Translations under genes and position numbers: made by a program
The notes under the pieces: generated by a model
Databases searched by the model: none
Told to the model about the DNA's origin: nothing
Seen by the model: only the letters and a program-made list of their open reading frames with translations
Shown: piece by piece, positions 14,676-21,517 of the stretch
Numbering within the stretch: position 1 is the first letter of the stretch
Layout of the letters: every line of letters begins with the position of its first letter
From: a virus
Strand: one strand, 5' to 3'
IMG/VR virus record: IMGVR_UViG_3300046007_008112
Coordinates: 1 to 31,591 of that record
DNA length: 31,591 nt

Positions 14676-14866
14676 TGTACCGCATACGCGTGCAGCGCAC
14701 GGGCTTTGAACTTGAGATGCTATTGCCTGCCGAGAGCCGGGCCGATGCGATTGGCGTGGTAATGCGCACTGCAATACTGTACGATGGACCAGATCAAGAA
14801 ACCAAAATTATTTCAGTCCATGAACAAGCCGCCGACCCACTCCCGATTCTCAATCCACATCCATGA
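14672..14866 (+). CDS. Small hypothetical protein (64 aa)
   Basis: ATG 14672 overlaps the previous stop; AGGAAGATG lies close upstream. The product MMYRIRVQRTGFELEMLLPAESRADAIGVVMRTAILYDGPDQETKIISVHEQ looks like a small beta-alpha-beta unit. It overlaps the next gene by about 47 bases in another frame. No family is recognised. Confidence 0.55.
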   Translation: MMYRIRVQRTGFELEMLLPAESRADAIGVVMRTAILYDGPDQETKIISVHEQAADPLPILNPHP

Positions 14867-15029
14867 GGACGAAAAAGGCCGACTCACTGTTGTTTGCGAG
14901 ACAGTTGGAAGGTGCGAGAACAGTCTGGATCTGGGCTGTCAGGTCATGGCCAACCTGATCGACGTGGCCGAGGATAACCCCGGCTACGTCGCGGTCCAGC
15001 ATCTCACCTACTCACAAGATTGGCAATGA
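14820..15029 (+). CDS. Small hypothetical protein (69 aa)
   Basis: ATG 14820 is my choice; ATG 14784 in the same frame would lengthen the overlap with the preceding gene. The sequence MNKPPTHSRFSIHIHEDEKGRLTVVCETVGRCENSLDLGCQVMANLIDVAEDNPGYVAVQHLTY reads as a beta hairpin plus helix. The stop overlaps the start of the PAPS-reductase-like gene, so the two are coupled. Confidence 0.55.
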   Translation: MNKPPTHSRFSIHIHEDEKGRLTVVCETVGRCENSLDLGCQVMANLIDVAEDNPGYVAVQHLTYSQDWQ

Positions 15030-15865
15030 GCGATCCATTCAAAATCAACGGCCCCACTTGCATCAGTTTCAGTGGGGGCAGAACAAGTGCGTACATGCTT
15101 TGGCGCGTACTGCAAAGCAACAATGGGTTACCAAACGACGCCGTTGTTTGCTTTGCCAACACTGGCAAGGAGGATGAGGCGAAGCTTCGCTTTGTGCAAG
15201 ACTGCGCCAGCAATTGGCAAGTCAACATTACTTGGCTTGAATACAGGGATGGAAGTCAATGGTCTGTTGTTGACTTTGAGAAAGCAAGCCGAAGTGGTGA
15301 GCCGTTCGAAGCCGTAATCAGGCAGCGAGGCGGGTACCTTCCAAATCGGGTTGCCAGATTCTGTTCAAGCGAATTAAAGACTCGCACCATGCACAGATAC
15401 CTAAAGGCGCAGGGCTGGGAGGACTGGGACACATTCATAGGAATTAGAGCCGACGAGCCGCGCAGGGTTGCAAAGTTTCGCGCCAATCCACGGCCAGAAT
15501 ACAAAGGTGAAGAGGTTCATATGCCGCTGGCAATATCCGGGGTGTCGTCCAAAGATGTTGGTAGTTTTTGGCAACAACAACCTTTTGACCTTCGGCTTCC
15601 GAACATTCAGGGGAAGACGATGCACGGCAACTGCGATCTGTGTTACCTAAAGCCAGCAAGCCAAGTGCTATCTCTGATTACGGAGAAACCAGAACGCGCA
15701 GTATGGTGGGCTATGCAAGAAAAAAGGGCCGAGGCATTTGCTGTCGCCGCGGCTAGATTTCGTGACGACAGGCCTTCATACGCGCAGATGGCTGAGTTTG
15801 CTGCCCAGCAAAAGGACATGTTTGACCCCTCCGAAGAGGGTATTGCTTGTTTCTGCGGGGATTAA
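15026..15865 (+). CDS. PAPS-reductase-like PP-loop ATP pyrophosphatase
   Basis: The 279-residue protein begins MSDPFKINGPTCISFSGGRTSAYMLW. The PP-loop SGGRTS at 16-21 is the nucleotide-binding signature of the adenine-nucleotide alpha-hydrolase superfamily. CFANTGKE follows, then FCSSELKTRTMHRYL, FIGIRADEPRRVAK, GNCDLCYLKP (a CxxC) and a C-terminal CFCGD. These are the usual stations of phage PAPS-reductase-like proteins. True PAPS reductases reduce activated sulfate. Phage members lack a proven function; some relatives act in DNA phosphorothioation or base modification. I use ATG 15026, not the upstream TTG. The gene ends tail to tail with the primase, overlapping 4 bases. Confidence 0.82.
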   Translation: MSDPFKINGPTCISFSGGRTSAYMLWRVLQSNNGLPNDAVVCFANTGKEDEAKLRFVQDCASNWQVNITWLEYRDGSQWSVVDFEKASRSGEPFEAVIRQRGGYLPNRVARFCSSELKTRTMHRYLKAQGWEDWDTFIGIRADEPRRVAKFRANPRPEYKGEEVHMPLAISGVSSKDVGSFWQQQPFDLRLPNIQGKTMHGNCDLCYLKPASQVLSLITEKPERAVWWAMQEKRAEAFAVAAARFRDDRPSYAQMAEFAAQQKDMFDPSEEGIACFCGD

Positions 15866-16683
15866 AGCATCGCCTTGTTCAGTGACTGTGAGAACTTGAA
15901 CATACCAACCTGCTTGTGTAGATCATTTGCATCCATGCCCACCGCGGGCGGCATCCAATACGGCCAGCCTATGCGCTTGGCCGCATCCTCCCCCGTCCTA
16001 GACTCATCGTTGTCGGCAATCACCAGGCCCACGGGCAGGGCCGATGCAATCTTGATCATGTTGCCGGCCGAAAAGCAAATGTGCAGGGTGTAGCGCCGCT
16101 TGAGTGTCTTCATCGCAGCCCTGATTGAGAGACCGGTGGCATAGCCCTCACAGAGAATGTGCGGGCCCTTGTTGTCGAACACAAACTCCGCAGCACTGGT
16201 GCGCTGGCCAAAAAGAAACTTCTTCTCCCCGTCCTCGCGGATAAGTTGACAGCCCACAAGCCTGTGCCCGACCCGCATGGGGATGACCAGCACCAAACCA
16301 TCCTCGGTCTTCCACACGTTGCCCTGCTCATCCTTGAAACCCTTGGCCTCAAGGTACGGGTGATGCGCAATCTGACACTGGTGCATGATCCAGCCAGCCT
16401 TCTTGGCCGCTGCTTCTTGCTGCTCGATGCGCCTGCGCTCGGCCTGCTGTGCGTCGCGCCTGATCTTGGTCATGTCCACAGACGCAGAGGCATCACCTTT
16501 CCAGACCTCCACCTCGGTGTTCATGGCCCAGTTTTGAACGAAGCCGTGCGTGCCCATGAACTTCACGGCGCCGTTGCGCTTGCGCTGGTGATCTTCTGTG
16601 GGGTATCTGCGCCACACTCCGATCGGCGGCAAGTGGTCAATCAAAATGCCGTGCGCCCGTGCGAATGCAATGAAGTCAATCAT
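15862..16683 (-). CDS. Toprim-domain primase-like protein
   Basis: This 273-residue protein opens MIDFIAFARAHGILIDHLPPIGVWRRYPTEDHQRKRNGAVKFMG, typical of plasmid/phage primase relatives. A charged helix follows (DMTKIRRDAQQAERRRIEQQEAAAKKAG). The Toprim core comes next: GLVLVIPMRVGHRLVGCQLIREDGEKKFLFG, the first acidic motif in ILCEGYATGLSI (near 179), and the DxD-type motif in VIADNDESRTG (near 222). It would make RNA primers, probably together with the helicase encoded upstream in the same operon. No full zinc-finger domain is visible at the N-terminus, which is odd for a complete DnaG-type primase. Confidence 0.8.
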   Translation of the reverse strand: MIDFIAFARAHGILIDHLPPIGVWRRYPTEDHQRKRNGAVKFMGTHGFVQNWAMNTEVEVWKGDASASVDMTKIRRDAQQAERRRIEQQEAAAKKAGWIMHQCQIAHHPYLEAKGFKDEQGNVWKTEDGLVLVIPMRVGHRLVGCQLIREDGEKKFLFGQRTSAAEFVFDNKGPHILCEGYATGLSIRAAMKTLKRRYTLHICFSAGNMIKIASALPVGLVIADNDESRTGEDAAKRIGWPYWMPPAVGMDANDLHKQVGMFKFSQSLNKAML

Positions 16684-16888
16684 CGGTCTGCTCCATGATC
16701 AGGCGGCTGATGCACTTGCCGTAGTTCGTGTCCGGGCGGTCAACGTCCCACTGCTCGGCGATCTTTGCGCAGGCCTGCCTTTCAGCGAGGCGCACCTTGA
16801 TTGCGAAAGCACGCACCTCATCGGCGGTGTATGCCTTGCGACGCTCTCCGCCCATAGTTGTGACGATCTTTGCTCTAGGCATTTTCAT
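16676..16888 (-). CDS. Small hypothetical protein between helicase and primase (70 aa)
   Basis: ATG 16888 overlaps the helicase stop (ATGA) and the stop overlaps the primase start, so it is a coupled operon member. The product MKMPRAKIVTTMGGERRKAYTADEVRAFAIKVRLAERQACAKIAEQWDVDRPDTNYGKCISRLIMEQTDD is helical, with a basic start. The AFAIKVRLAERQACAKIAE motif recurs in many phage small proteins of unknown role. Confidence 0.65.
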   Translation of the reverse strand: MKMPRAKIVTTMGGERRKAYTADEVRAFAIKVRLAERQACAKIAEQWDVDRPDTNYGKCISRLIMEQTDD

Positions 16889-18369
16889 GCTGACTTCCTT
16901 CCTTTAAGGTAGCGAATCAACGCCGCTTTGACCGCTTTTTCGAACTCAATACTAGGCGTCTTGATTTTCGTATCGTCGAGACCACGAGGCCAGACACCGA
17001 AGCGGTCTTTGTACGTGTGCGCCGCACGGCCGGGGTTCCATCCTGCGTATCTGACTTTGTATTGGCACATTGACCACCAGTCTTGCTTGCTTTCCCAACT
17101 GTGCTTGCCGGTCATGGCAAGCTCCTCCATCGTTCCGGGTAGTGAACCAACCTTGCTTGTGCGCTGGCGCACATGGCCACATTGAATGCAGGTGTCTGAC
17201 CCAGAGGGCCACAGAGCCGAACACTTCGGGCACTTGGACGCCTCCTTTTCCTTTTGTGTTTTTTCCTTCCGGGCCTTCTTGTCTTTGTTGGCATCGAGAG
17301 ACTTAGTGCCCTCGTGAAATAGCTCGTCCCAATCCTCTTGAAACCGCAGCCAGTTACCAGCGTTGTCCTGCACCACGCAAAATTTCTTGTCGGGGTGCGG
17401 GCGAGCCCCACGACCAACCATCTGAACGTGCATCGAGAACGCCTTGCGCAACGGCTTGGCAATGACCACATGCTCAACGCCCGTATTGTCAAACCCGCGG
17501 GTCAGGATGTCCGAAGAGATCACGCCAATGATGTCTGTGTCAGGCTTGGCAAAGTCCTCCAGAACCTGCTGCTTGTACTCTTCATCATCCAGATAGCTGA
17601 TCTGAACAAAGTTCAGGCCGACATCAGCAAACCGCTTGACCAACTCCGTGCCGTGCGCCACCCCTGAACTGAAGACGATGGTCTTTCTCGGCTCCCCCCA
17701 CACTTCGTGAGCGATGCGAACGTAGTCGGCCACGACATCGCCAACGATCATCAGGCCGCGCTTTTCCAGCTCGTCCTTTTGCCACTCACCGGCCGTGACT
17801 TTGACGCCCGTGGTGTCGATCTCAGTGGCAACGAACACGCGGTACGGCACAAGGAAACCTTCCTGCACCAGCTGCTCCATGCTCACCACGTTTGTGATGC
17901 TGGTGAAGTAATCTCCCAGCTCTGGGTGATAAGGCGTTGCTGTCAGCCCGAGGATCTTCACGTTCGGGTTGCCTTTGATGTACGACTTGAGAGACTTGCG
18001 CATGACCGCATGGATCTCGTCAACGATGATGAGATCTACCGCGGGCCATGAGCCCATCTTCTCAATGGTCTGAATGCTGGCCACCTGCACGTTCTCATAC
18101 GGGCGATACCGCCAGTGGCCTGCCATGTACACGCCATGATCCATGCCGTGCCTGTCGAGGTGCCGCGAGAACTGATCGACCAGCACCCGACGGTCGCAAA
18201 CGAACATGGTCTTTGAGCCCTTCTTGCGTGCGGCATCGAGGATGCTCAGGGCCATGATGGACTTGCCCGCACCGGTTGCTGCCGCGAGGACTTGCCGGAC
18301 ATGGCCCTGCTTAAATCCTTCGCGCAGCCCCTCGATGCTGGACTCTTGATAAGGTCTTAACTCAAACAT
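16885..18369 (-). CDS. SF2 DNA helicase (DEAD/H type) with zinc ribbon
   Basis: I set the start at ATG 18369 (MFELRPYQESSIEGLREGF), with AGGAGA just before it, giving 494 residues. SF2 motifs are clear: Q-like LRPYQ, Walker A ATGAGKS (31-37), CDRRVLVDQ motif Ia (58-66), DEIH Walker B (117-120), TATP motif III (143-146), and motif VI MVGRGARP near 320. After the helicase core there is a zinc ribbon (CPKCSALWPSGSDTCIQCGH, near 385-405) and a basic tail. This is the type of phage replicative or recombination helicase (UvsW/RadD-like) that often pairs with Toprim primases. A hairpin sits just ahead of its SD. Confidence 0.88.
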   Translation of the reverse strand: MFELRPYQESSIEGLREGFKQGHVRQVLAAATGAGKSIMALSILDAARKKGSKTMFVCDRRVLVDQFSRHLDRHGMDHGVYMAGHWRYRPYENVQVASIQTIEKMGSWPAVDLIIVDEIHAVMRKSLKSYIKGNPNVKILGLTATPYHPELGDYFTSITNVVSMEQLVQEGFLVPYRVFVATEIDTTGVKVTAGEWQKDELEKRGLMIVGDVVADYVRIAHEVWGEPRKTIVFSSGVAHGTELVKRFADVGLNFVQISYLDDEEYKQQVLEDFAKPDTDIIGVISSDILTRGFDNTGVEHVVIAKPLRKAFSMHVQMVGRGARPHPDKKFCVVQDNAGNWLRFQEDWDELFHEGTKSLDANKDKKARKEKTQKEKEASKCPKCSALWPSGSDTCIQCGHVRQRTSKVGSLPGTMEELAMTGKHSWESKQDWWSMCQYKVRYAGWNPGRAAHTYKDRFGVWPRGLDDTKIKTPSIEFEKAVKAALIRYLKGRKSA

Positions 18370-18380
18370 TTGGTTCTCCT

Positions 18381-18400
18381 GCCGGTACATGCCCACCGGC
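18381..18400 (-). promoter_or_regulatory. Hairpin directly upstream of the helicase SD
   Basis: On the minus strand GCCGGT and ACCGGC form a 6-bp stem with an 8-nt loop; AGGAGA of the helicase ribosome-binding site follows at once. The hairpin separates the helicase gene from the previous stop (18412-18414) and may tune helicase translation or protect a cleaved mRNA end. Confidence 0.5.
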
Positions 18401-18411
18401 TTGGGCTTTTC

Positions 18412-18609
18412 TTATTCACTGCTAACGAACGTGCTCCACTGCCGCTCTGTGACGGGCACGCCAGTCATGTAGATCTTTGCAATGTAGATCATCCGCATTT
18501 TGTTGTCCGGCTGTGCAGCCAGCCTTTCAGCCTCGTCTTTTGCACTTTTGAGTGTGTTGTGGACCACGCACGGGTGGTTTCTGCCCTCGACGTAAACCAT
18601 GTAGCTCAT
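18412..18609 (-). CDS. Small hypothetical protein (65 aa)
   Basis: ATG 18609 overlaps the ParB-like gene's stop (ATGA). The product MSYMVYVEGRNHPCVVHNTLKSAKDEAERLAAQPDNKMRMIYIAKIYMTGVPVTERQWSTFVSSE reads as a small beta-alpha-beta domain (VYVEG-HP--vh-t---A--EAERLA), similar to many phage proteins of unknown function. Confidence 0.68.
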   Translation of the reverse strand: MSYMVYVEGRNHPCVVHNTLKSAKDEAERLAAQPDNKMRMIYIAKIYMTGVPVTERQWSTFVSSE

Positions 18610-19433
18610 GGGGACTCCTTGAGTTTGCGGTTGAGGATTGCAATCTGTTTGCGCATCTGGTTTGCCTCTGCTTGGAATGCGTCCCGGCTTGCCTTTACCG
18701 CCACCAGCTCAATCTCAAGGACGCGGATGCGCTCTTTCTGCTCTGCGATGATGGCCGCTGCCGAAGCCTTGTCCTCCTCGGTGCCGCCCATGTGCGCAAT
18801 CGCAAGGCGTGCAGACAGATCTTGATTCTCTTTGGTGAGAACTTCGATGAGCTCCTTCTCGCCGTTTTCGATCTCTTGCTTAGGCTCTTCCTTATCAGGC
18901 TCCGGCGCCACTTGTTTTTTGCCCGGACGGCCCGGCGCCCGCGCTTTGGTTGCGACCTCTCCGTTCGGTGTTGTGTACTTCACCTTGTCGGTCTTCGGCG
19001 CTTGGCTGGAGTTGCGCAGATTGGCGACAAATGTTGGCGAAACTCCACAACGACGTGCAATCTCTGCATTGCTCCACTGTTGCCACTCAAAATCTTCAAG
19101 GAGGGACATCACTGACTTGCGCTTGTCGGCGTATGTCCTGCGAAGGCCGTGCTTTGCATTGACGCCTGCAGCGTACAACTGTGCATCACGGAATGTGCCA
19201 TTGATGACCTCGCACGCCACGCTGACCTTGCTGGCCCGCTTGTTTGCGTGATAGCGGTGAAAGCCATCGGTCAGATAGTAATGAACCCCGTCGAAGTGGA
19301 CCGTCAGGGGCGGAAATACATCTCCTTTCTCAACGTCGTGAGCGTAGTCGGCAACTGTTTCCTCGTTGATCTCGACGCGTGACTGCAGCCGTTCATCGAG
19401 AACCAATGCTGCAATGTTCATGTTCTTAATCAT
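18606..19433 (-). CDS. ParB-like DNA-binding protein
   Basis: ATG 19433 (MIKNMNIAALVLDERLQSRVEINEETV) is preceded by AAGGAG, giving 275 residues. The N-terminal ParB/Srx fold is shown by FPPLTVHFDGVHYYLTDGFHRYHAN (near 41-65, with the G-hR signature). A helix-turn-helix follows (WSNAEIARRCGVSPTFVANLRN, near 118-139), then a Lys/Pro/Gly-rich linker and a C-terminal coiled coil (from about 190). ParB proteins bind short palindromes and load CTP-dependent clamps; lone phage ParBs are usually regulators or of unknown role. No ParA is nearby. It could bind the 20-bp palindrome found three times in this window. Confidence 0.8.
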   Translation of the reverse strand: MIKNMNIAALVLDERLQSRVEINEETVADYAHDVEKGDVFPPLTVHFDGVHYYLTDGFHRYHANKRASKVSVACEVINGTFRDAQLYAAGVNAKHGLRRTYADKRKSVMSLLEDFEWQQWSNAEIARRCGVSPTFVANLRNSSQAPKTDKVKYTTPNGEVATKARAPGRPGKKQVAPEPDKEEPKQEIENGEKELIEVLTKENQDLSARLAIAHMGGTEEDKASAAAIIAEQKERIRVLEIELVAVKASRDAFQAEANQMRKQIAILNRKLKESP

Positions 19434-19582
19434 GTGTTCTCCTTGTTCATGTTCCATCCTAAGTAAAACCATCGCCAGTAAGTCTGGATGTTTTGGCTCG
19501 CGTATTTCTTGCCATCCCAGACCGGCGGCGTCCTGCCCTTGGCAACGATCAGGGCTTCAAACTTTCGCCTTGCTTCATTCAC
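19430..19582 (-). CDS. Small phage protein, GTG start (50 aa)
   Basis: GTG 19582 has GAAGGAGAAAGCA upstream, overlaps the previous gene by 8 bases, and its stop overlaps the ParB-like start (ATGA). The product MNEARRKFEALIVAKGRTPPVWDGKKYASQNIQTYWRWFYLGWNMNKENT has the FE---------yasq-iq--W--w--gW pattern of a short protein found in very many phages, function unknown. It is easily missed because of its length and start codon. Confidence 0.75.
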   Translation of the reverse strand: MNEARRKFEALIVAKGRTPPVWDGKKYASQNIQTYWRWFYLGWNMNKENT

Positions 19583-20051
19583 TGCTTTCTCCTTCTAAAA
19601 CTTTTCTTCGGTACTCCGGGTTCAGTATTACTCCCCTTGCTTTGGTTATGGCTTCTTCGTATTCCAGCCTTGACACAGATGTGCGCTGCAGATCGTGGTA
19701 TTCGTACAGATCTCTCAAGCACTGAAGTGCTGGCCCGGTAATGCCGTACTTGCCGGTCTTGAGAAACTTTTGCTCCGCCTCGTGCATGTGCTGCCATGCC
19801 TGTCTAGCCACGGGCAACACCTCTATGCCGATGCCCTCGTGGGCCATGACCGCAGCGATTGCAGCCATGACGGTCATCATGCTGTGGTCTGAATCGACCG
19901 CGGCCCCGGTGCGAAAGGACTCTATGGCGCTGAGTTCCGCCCGGCGTAGATGATCGAGCTGTTTTGCCTCTGGCAGAGCGGCGCCCTCGATGGCCATCGT
20001 TACTGGATTGATCAGCTTCCACACCTTGCGCCTTGTTTTTTTCCTTGTCAT
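19575..20051 (-). CDS. Conserved hypothetical protein (158 aa)
   Basis: This is the first gene of the minus replication island, with GAGGTGACAA before ATG 20051 and a promoter at 20072-20099. The sequence begins basic (MTRKKTRRKVWKLINPVTMAIEGAAL) and continues helical (LDHLRRAELSAIESFRTGAAVDSDHSMMTVMAAIAAVMAHEGIGIEVL, then ARQAWQHMHEAEQKFLKTGKYGITGPALQCLRDLYEYHDLQRTSVSRLEYEEAI). I recall this as a recurrent protein in betaproteobacterial phages and prophages, without known function. Confidence 0.72.
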   Translation of the reverse strand: MTRKKTRRKVWKLINPVTMAIEGAALPEAKQLDHLRRAELSAIESFRTGAAVDSDHSMMTVMAAIAAVMAHEGIGIEVLPVARQAWQHMHEAEQKFLKTGKYGITGPALQCLRDLYEYHDLQRTSVSRLEYEEAITKARGVILNPEYRRKVLEGESSE

Positions 20052-20071
20052 TTGTCACCTCGTTGGGCACA

Positions 20072-20099
20072 ATTTTACAGAAAACCACACGCAATGCAA
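20072..20099 (-). promoter_or_regulatory. Putative sigma70 promoter for the minus replication island
   Basis: On the minus strand, TTGCAT (20094-20099) and TAAAAT (20072-20077) are 16 bp apart. The -10 matches 5 of 6 consensus positions; the -35 is weak. It stands about 20 nt ahead of the start of the 19575-20051 gene and faces away from the promoter at 20117-20145. Confidence 0.5.
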
Positions 20100-20116
20100 C
20101 AGGCAGGTTTGCCCTA

Positions 20117-20145
20117 TTGCTAACTGACAGCAACGATGCTAAAGT
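20117..20145 (+). promoter_or_regulatory. Putative sigma70 promoter for the 20189 operon
   Basis: TTGCTA (20117-20122) and TAAAGT (20140-20145) are separated by 17 bp. The predicted start site lies near 20152, so the palindrome at 20153-20172 would occupy +1 to +20, the classic place for a repressor operator. Confidence 0.45.
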
Positions 20146-20152
20146 GGCACCG

Positions 20153-20172
20153 CAATCAAAGCGTTTTGATTG
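20153..20172. repeat. Dispersed palindrome, copy 2
   Basis: CAATCAAAGCGTTTTGATTG is the exact reverse complement of the copy at 9178-9197. Here it lies between divergent operons, just after a likely plus-strand promoter and 16 bases before ATG 20189. The CTTTTAGGAGG flank of the other two copies is absent. Confidence 0.85.
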
Positions 20173-20188
20173 CCGAACAGGAAAAGTC

Positions 20189-20521
20189 ATGAAACTTAAA
20201 CACAAGGTATTCTTAGTTGCATCATTTCTGGTTGGGGTGGTAAGCGCCAACCAGTTCTGGGATGGCAACAAACTGCTGGCGAGGATGACTGGCGATTACC
20301 AAGACCAGTCCCACGCCTTGGGCTATGTGCTGGGAGTGGTTGATACCGACGGCAAGCGCAAGGTGTGCGCCCCACCAAATGTCACGGCCGGACAGCTTAA
20401 TGACATCGTGATGCATCAGTTGCAGACGCGACCAGAGGTGCGCCACTTCCCAGCCGATGTGATTGTTCTTGGATCGCTGGCCCGTGTGTGGCCTTGTGAT
20501 CGCAAAGGTAACTCTTCTTAA
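20189..20521 (+). CDS. Exported Rap1a/Tai-like protein
   Basis: ATG 20189 follows ACAGGAAAAGTC. The 110-residue protein has a Sec signal (MKLKHKVFLVASFLVGVVSA, cleavage likely after residue 20). The mature part is GNKLLARMTGD, ALGYVLGVVDTDGKRKVCAPPNVTAGQLNDIVMHQLQTRPEVRHFPADVIVLGSLARVWPC. The order (GN-L---, GYv-GVvD, CaP--vT--Ql-diV---L--rPe-rh-pA---v--aL---wPC) matches Rap1a/Tai proteins, periplasmic immunity factors against type VI amidases. The first family Cys is replaced here. A phage could use it to protect or alter the host envelope. The role is inferred. Confidence 0.7.
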   Translation: MKLKHKVFLVASFLVGVVSANQFWDGNKLLARMTGDYQDQSHALGYVLGVVDTDGKRKVCAPPNVTAGQLNDIVMHQLQTRPEVRHFPADVIVLGSLARVWPCDRKGNSS

Positions 20522-20565
20522 CCCGACACGGTGGCGGGATTTCCACCGGATTTCAGGAGAAGACG

Positions 20566-20796
20566 ATGCATGAAGCAGTTAAGGCGCAGGTCCATGAAAT
20601 GGCCACCTACGTCAAAGACGGAGTAACGTATGTCCCGCATTATCGAAACAGCAACATCTTTGTTGGGCCGGGGTATCCAAGACGTACCCAGAGGAGATAC
20701 ACAGAGATTGAATTGCAAGAGGCCGGGGCGGTCAAAACCCCATCCTTTCTTTGGTCAAGAGGCTTCGTTGGTGAAGTTTCTGACAAAAACCCTTAA
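20566..20796 (+). CDS. Hypothetical protein (76 aa)
   Basis: CAGGAGAAGACG precedes ATG 20566. The product MHEAVKAQVHEMATYVKDGVTYVPHYRNSNIFVGPGYPRRTQRRYTEIELQEAGAVKTPSFLWSRGFVGEVSDKNP is basic in the middle, with no signal or recognised motif. It lies between two exported small proteins. Confidence 0.55.
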   Translation: MHEAVKAQVHEMATYVKDGVTYVPHYRNSNIFVGPGYPRRTQRRYTEIELQEAGAVKTPSFLWSRGFVGEVSDKNP

Positions 20797-20811
20797 ACAC
20801 TGGAGACTGAA

Positions 20812-21012
20812 ATGAGAAAACTGTTTATTGCACTGATCCTCGCCGCCAACCTTGCGCCCAGCATTGCGCTGGCGAGGGCTGGGACGCTTGTCCGTTGTGA
20901 CTATGTAAGCACTTCACAGGGCGGTAGGTACATCGGGACGTATTGTGTGGACTATCAATGTTCATACACCACCACCCGGATGTTCACCTCTTACTGCCCG
21001 TTCAGCATATGA
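20812..21012 (+). CDS. Small exported Cys-rich protein
   Basis: The product has 66 residues with a clear Sec signal (MRKLFIALILAANLAPSIALA, cleavage after residue 21). The mature peptide of about 45 residues carries four Cys (29, 45, 50, 62) in a Tyr/Thr-rich sequence (CDYVSTSQGGRYIGTYCVDYQC), consistent with two disulfides in the periplasm. It is two genes after the Rap1a-like protein and may belong to the same envelope-acting cassette (superinfection exclusion, immunity or lysis control). No family is recognised. Confidence 0.62.
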   Translation: MRKLFIALILAANLAPSIALARAGTLVRCDYVSTSQGGRYIGTYCVDYQCSYTTTRMFTSYCPFSI

Positions 21013-21227
21013 CCCGCGAACAAATAATCCGCATGGCGCGGGAGGCTGGCGTGTTATCGGGGTATGAGTCCGAGTTGTTTCAACGCTTCGCCGCCCTTGT
21101 CGCTGCTGCCGAGCGTGAGGCGTGTGCTGATCTTGTTGATTGCAACGCGATGGCCCTCGACAACCCGATTTATCGAAGCCTGCTGCAAGCGAACGCCGCC
21201 GCCATCCGAGCAAGGAGTAAACCATGA
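21009..21227 (+). CDS. Conserved small phage protein (72 aa)
   Basis: ATG 21009 overlaps the previous stop (ATGA). The product begins MTREQIIRMAREAGVLSGYESELFQRFAALVAAAEREACADLV and ends with an Ala-rich helix (LLQANAAAIRARSKP). The mareAG-----LerFAalvaaaEReaCa---------aaaIRaR pattern recurs in many phages of Beta- and Gammaproteobacteria; function unknown. Its stop overlaps the next start. Confidence 0.75.
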   Translation: MTREQIIRMAREAGVLSGYESELFQRFAALVAAAEREACADLVDCNAMALDNPIYRSLLQANAAAIRARSKP

Positions 21228-21466
21228 CAGACAACATCAAACCATTTCTCAAAGTTACGACAGCCGACAACTCTGATGCCATAAATATGCTGGAGCAGTG
21301 GCTGGAAGACGCAAAGTCTGGGGAGATCGTCACAGTGGCTATTGTTGGCAAGCGCGTAGGCGGCGAATGGCAGACCGGCATGAGCAGTAGTCAGAACCGC
21401 CTTGAGGACGCCGCAATGCTCATTGAGTTGGGGATGCGTCGGCTTGGCTTTAACTTACAAAGGTAA
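21224..21466 (+). CDS. Hypothetical protein (80 aa)
   Basis: ATG 21224 overlaps the previous stop. The product MTDNIKPFLKVTTADNSDAINMLEQWLEDAKSGEIVTVAIVGKRVGGEWQTGMSSSQNRLEDAAMLIELGMRRLGFNLQR has the shape helix, then TVAIVGKR-GGEWQTGMSSSQNRLEDAAMLIELG. I recall this in phages (sgei--vaiv---g-g-w-t---s---a---ig-le-a--r). Function unknown. Confidence 0.68.
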   Translation: MTDNIKPFLKVTTADNSDAINMLEQWLEDAKSGEIVTVAIVGKRVGGEWQTGMSSSQNRLEDAAMLIELGMRRLGFNLQR

Positions 21467-21469
21467 CGT

Positions 21470-21517
21470 ATGCGAAAGAGCTTACATCTTGACTACAAAA
21501 TTGCGGAGGCGGCATGA
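21470..21517 (+). CDS. Possible 15-residue coupled peptide
   Basis: ATG 21470 has AAAGG at a good distance, and the stop overlaps the next ATG (ATGA). The product would be MRKSLHLDYKIAEAA. It may simply serve to bring ribosomes to the next gene. Evidence is only the SD and overlap. Confidence 0.3.
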   Translation: MRKSLHLDYKIAEAA

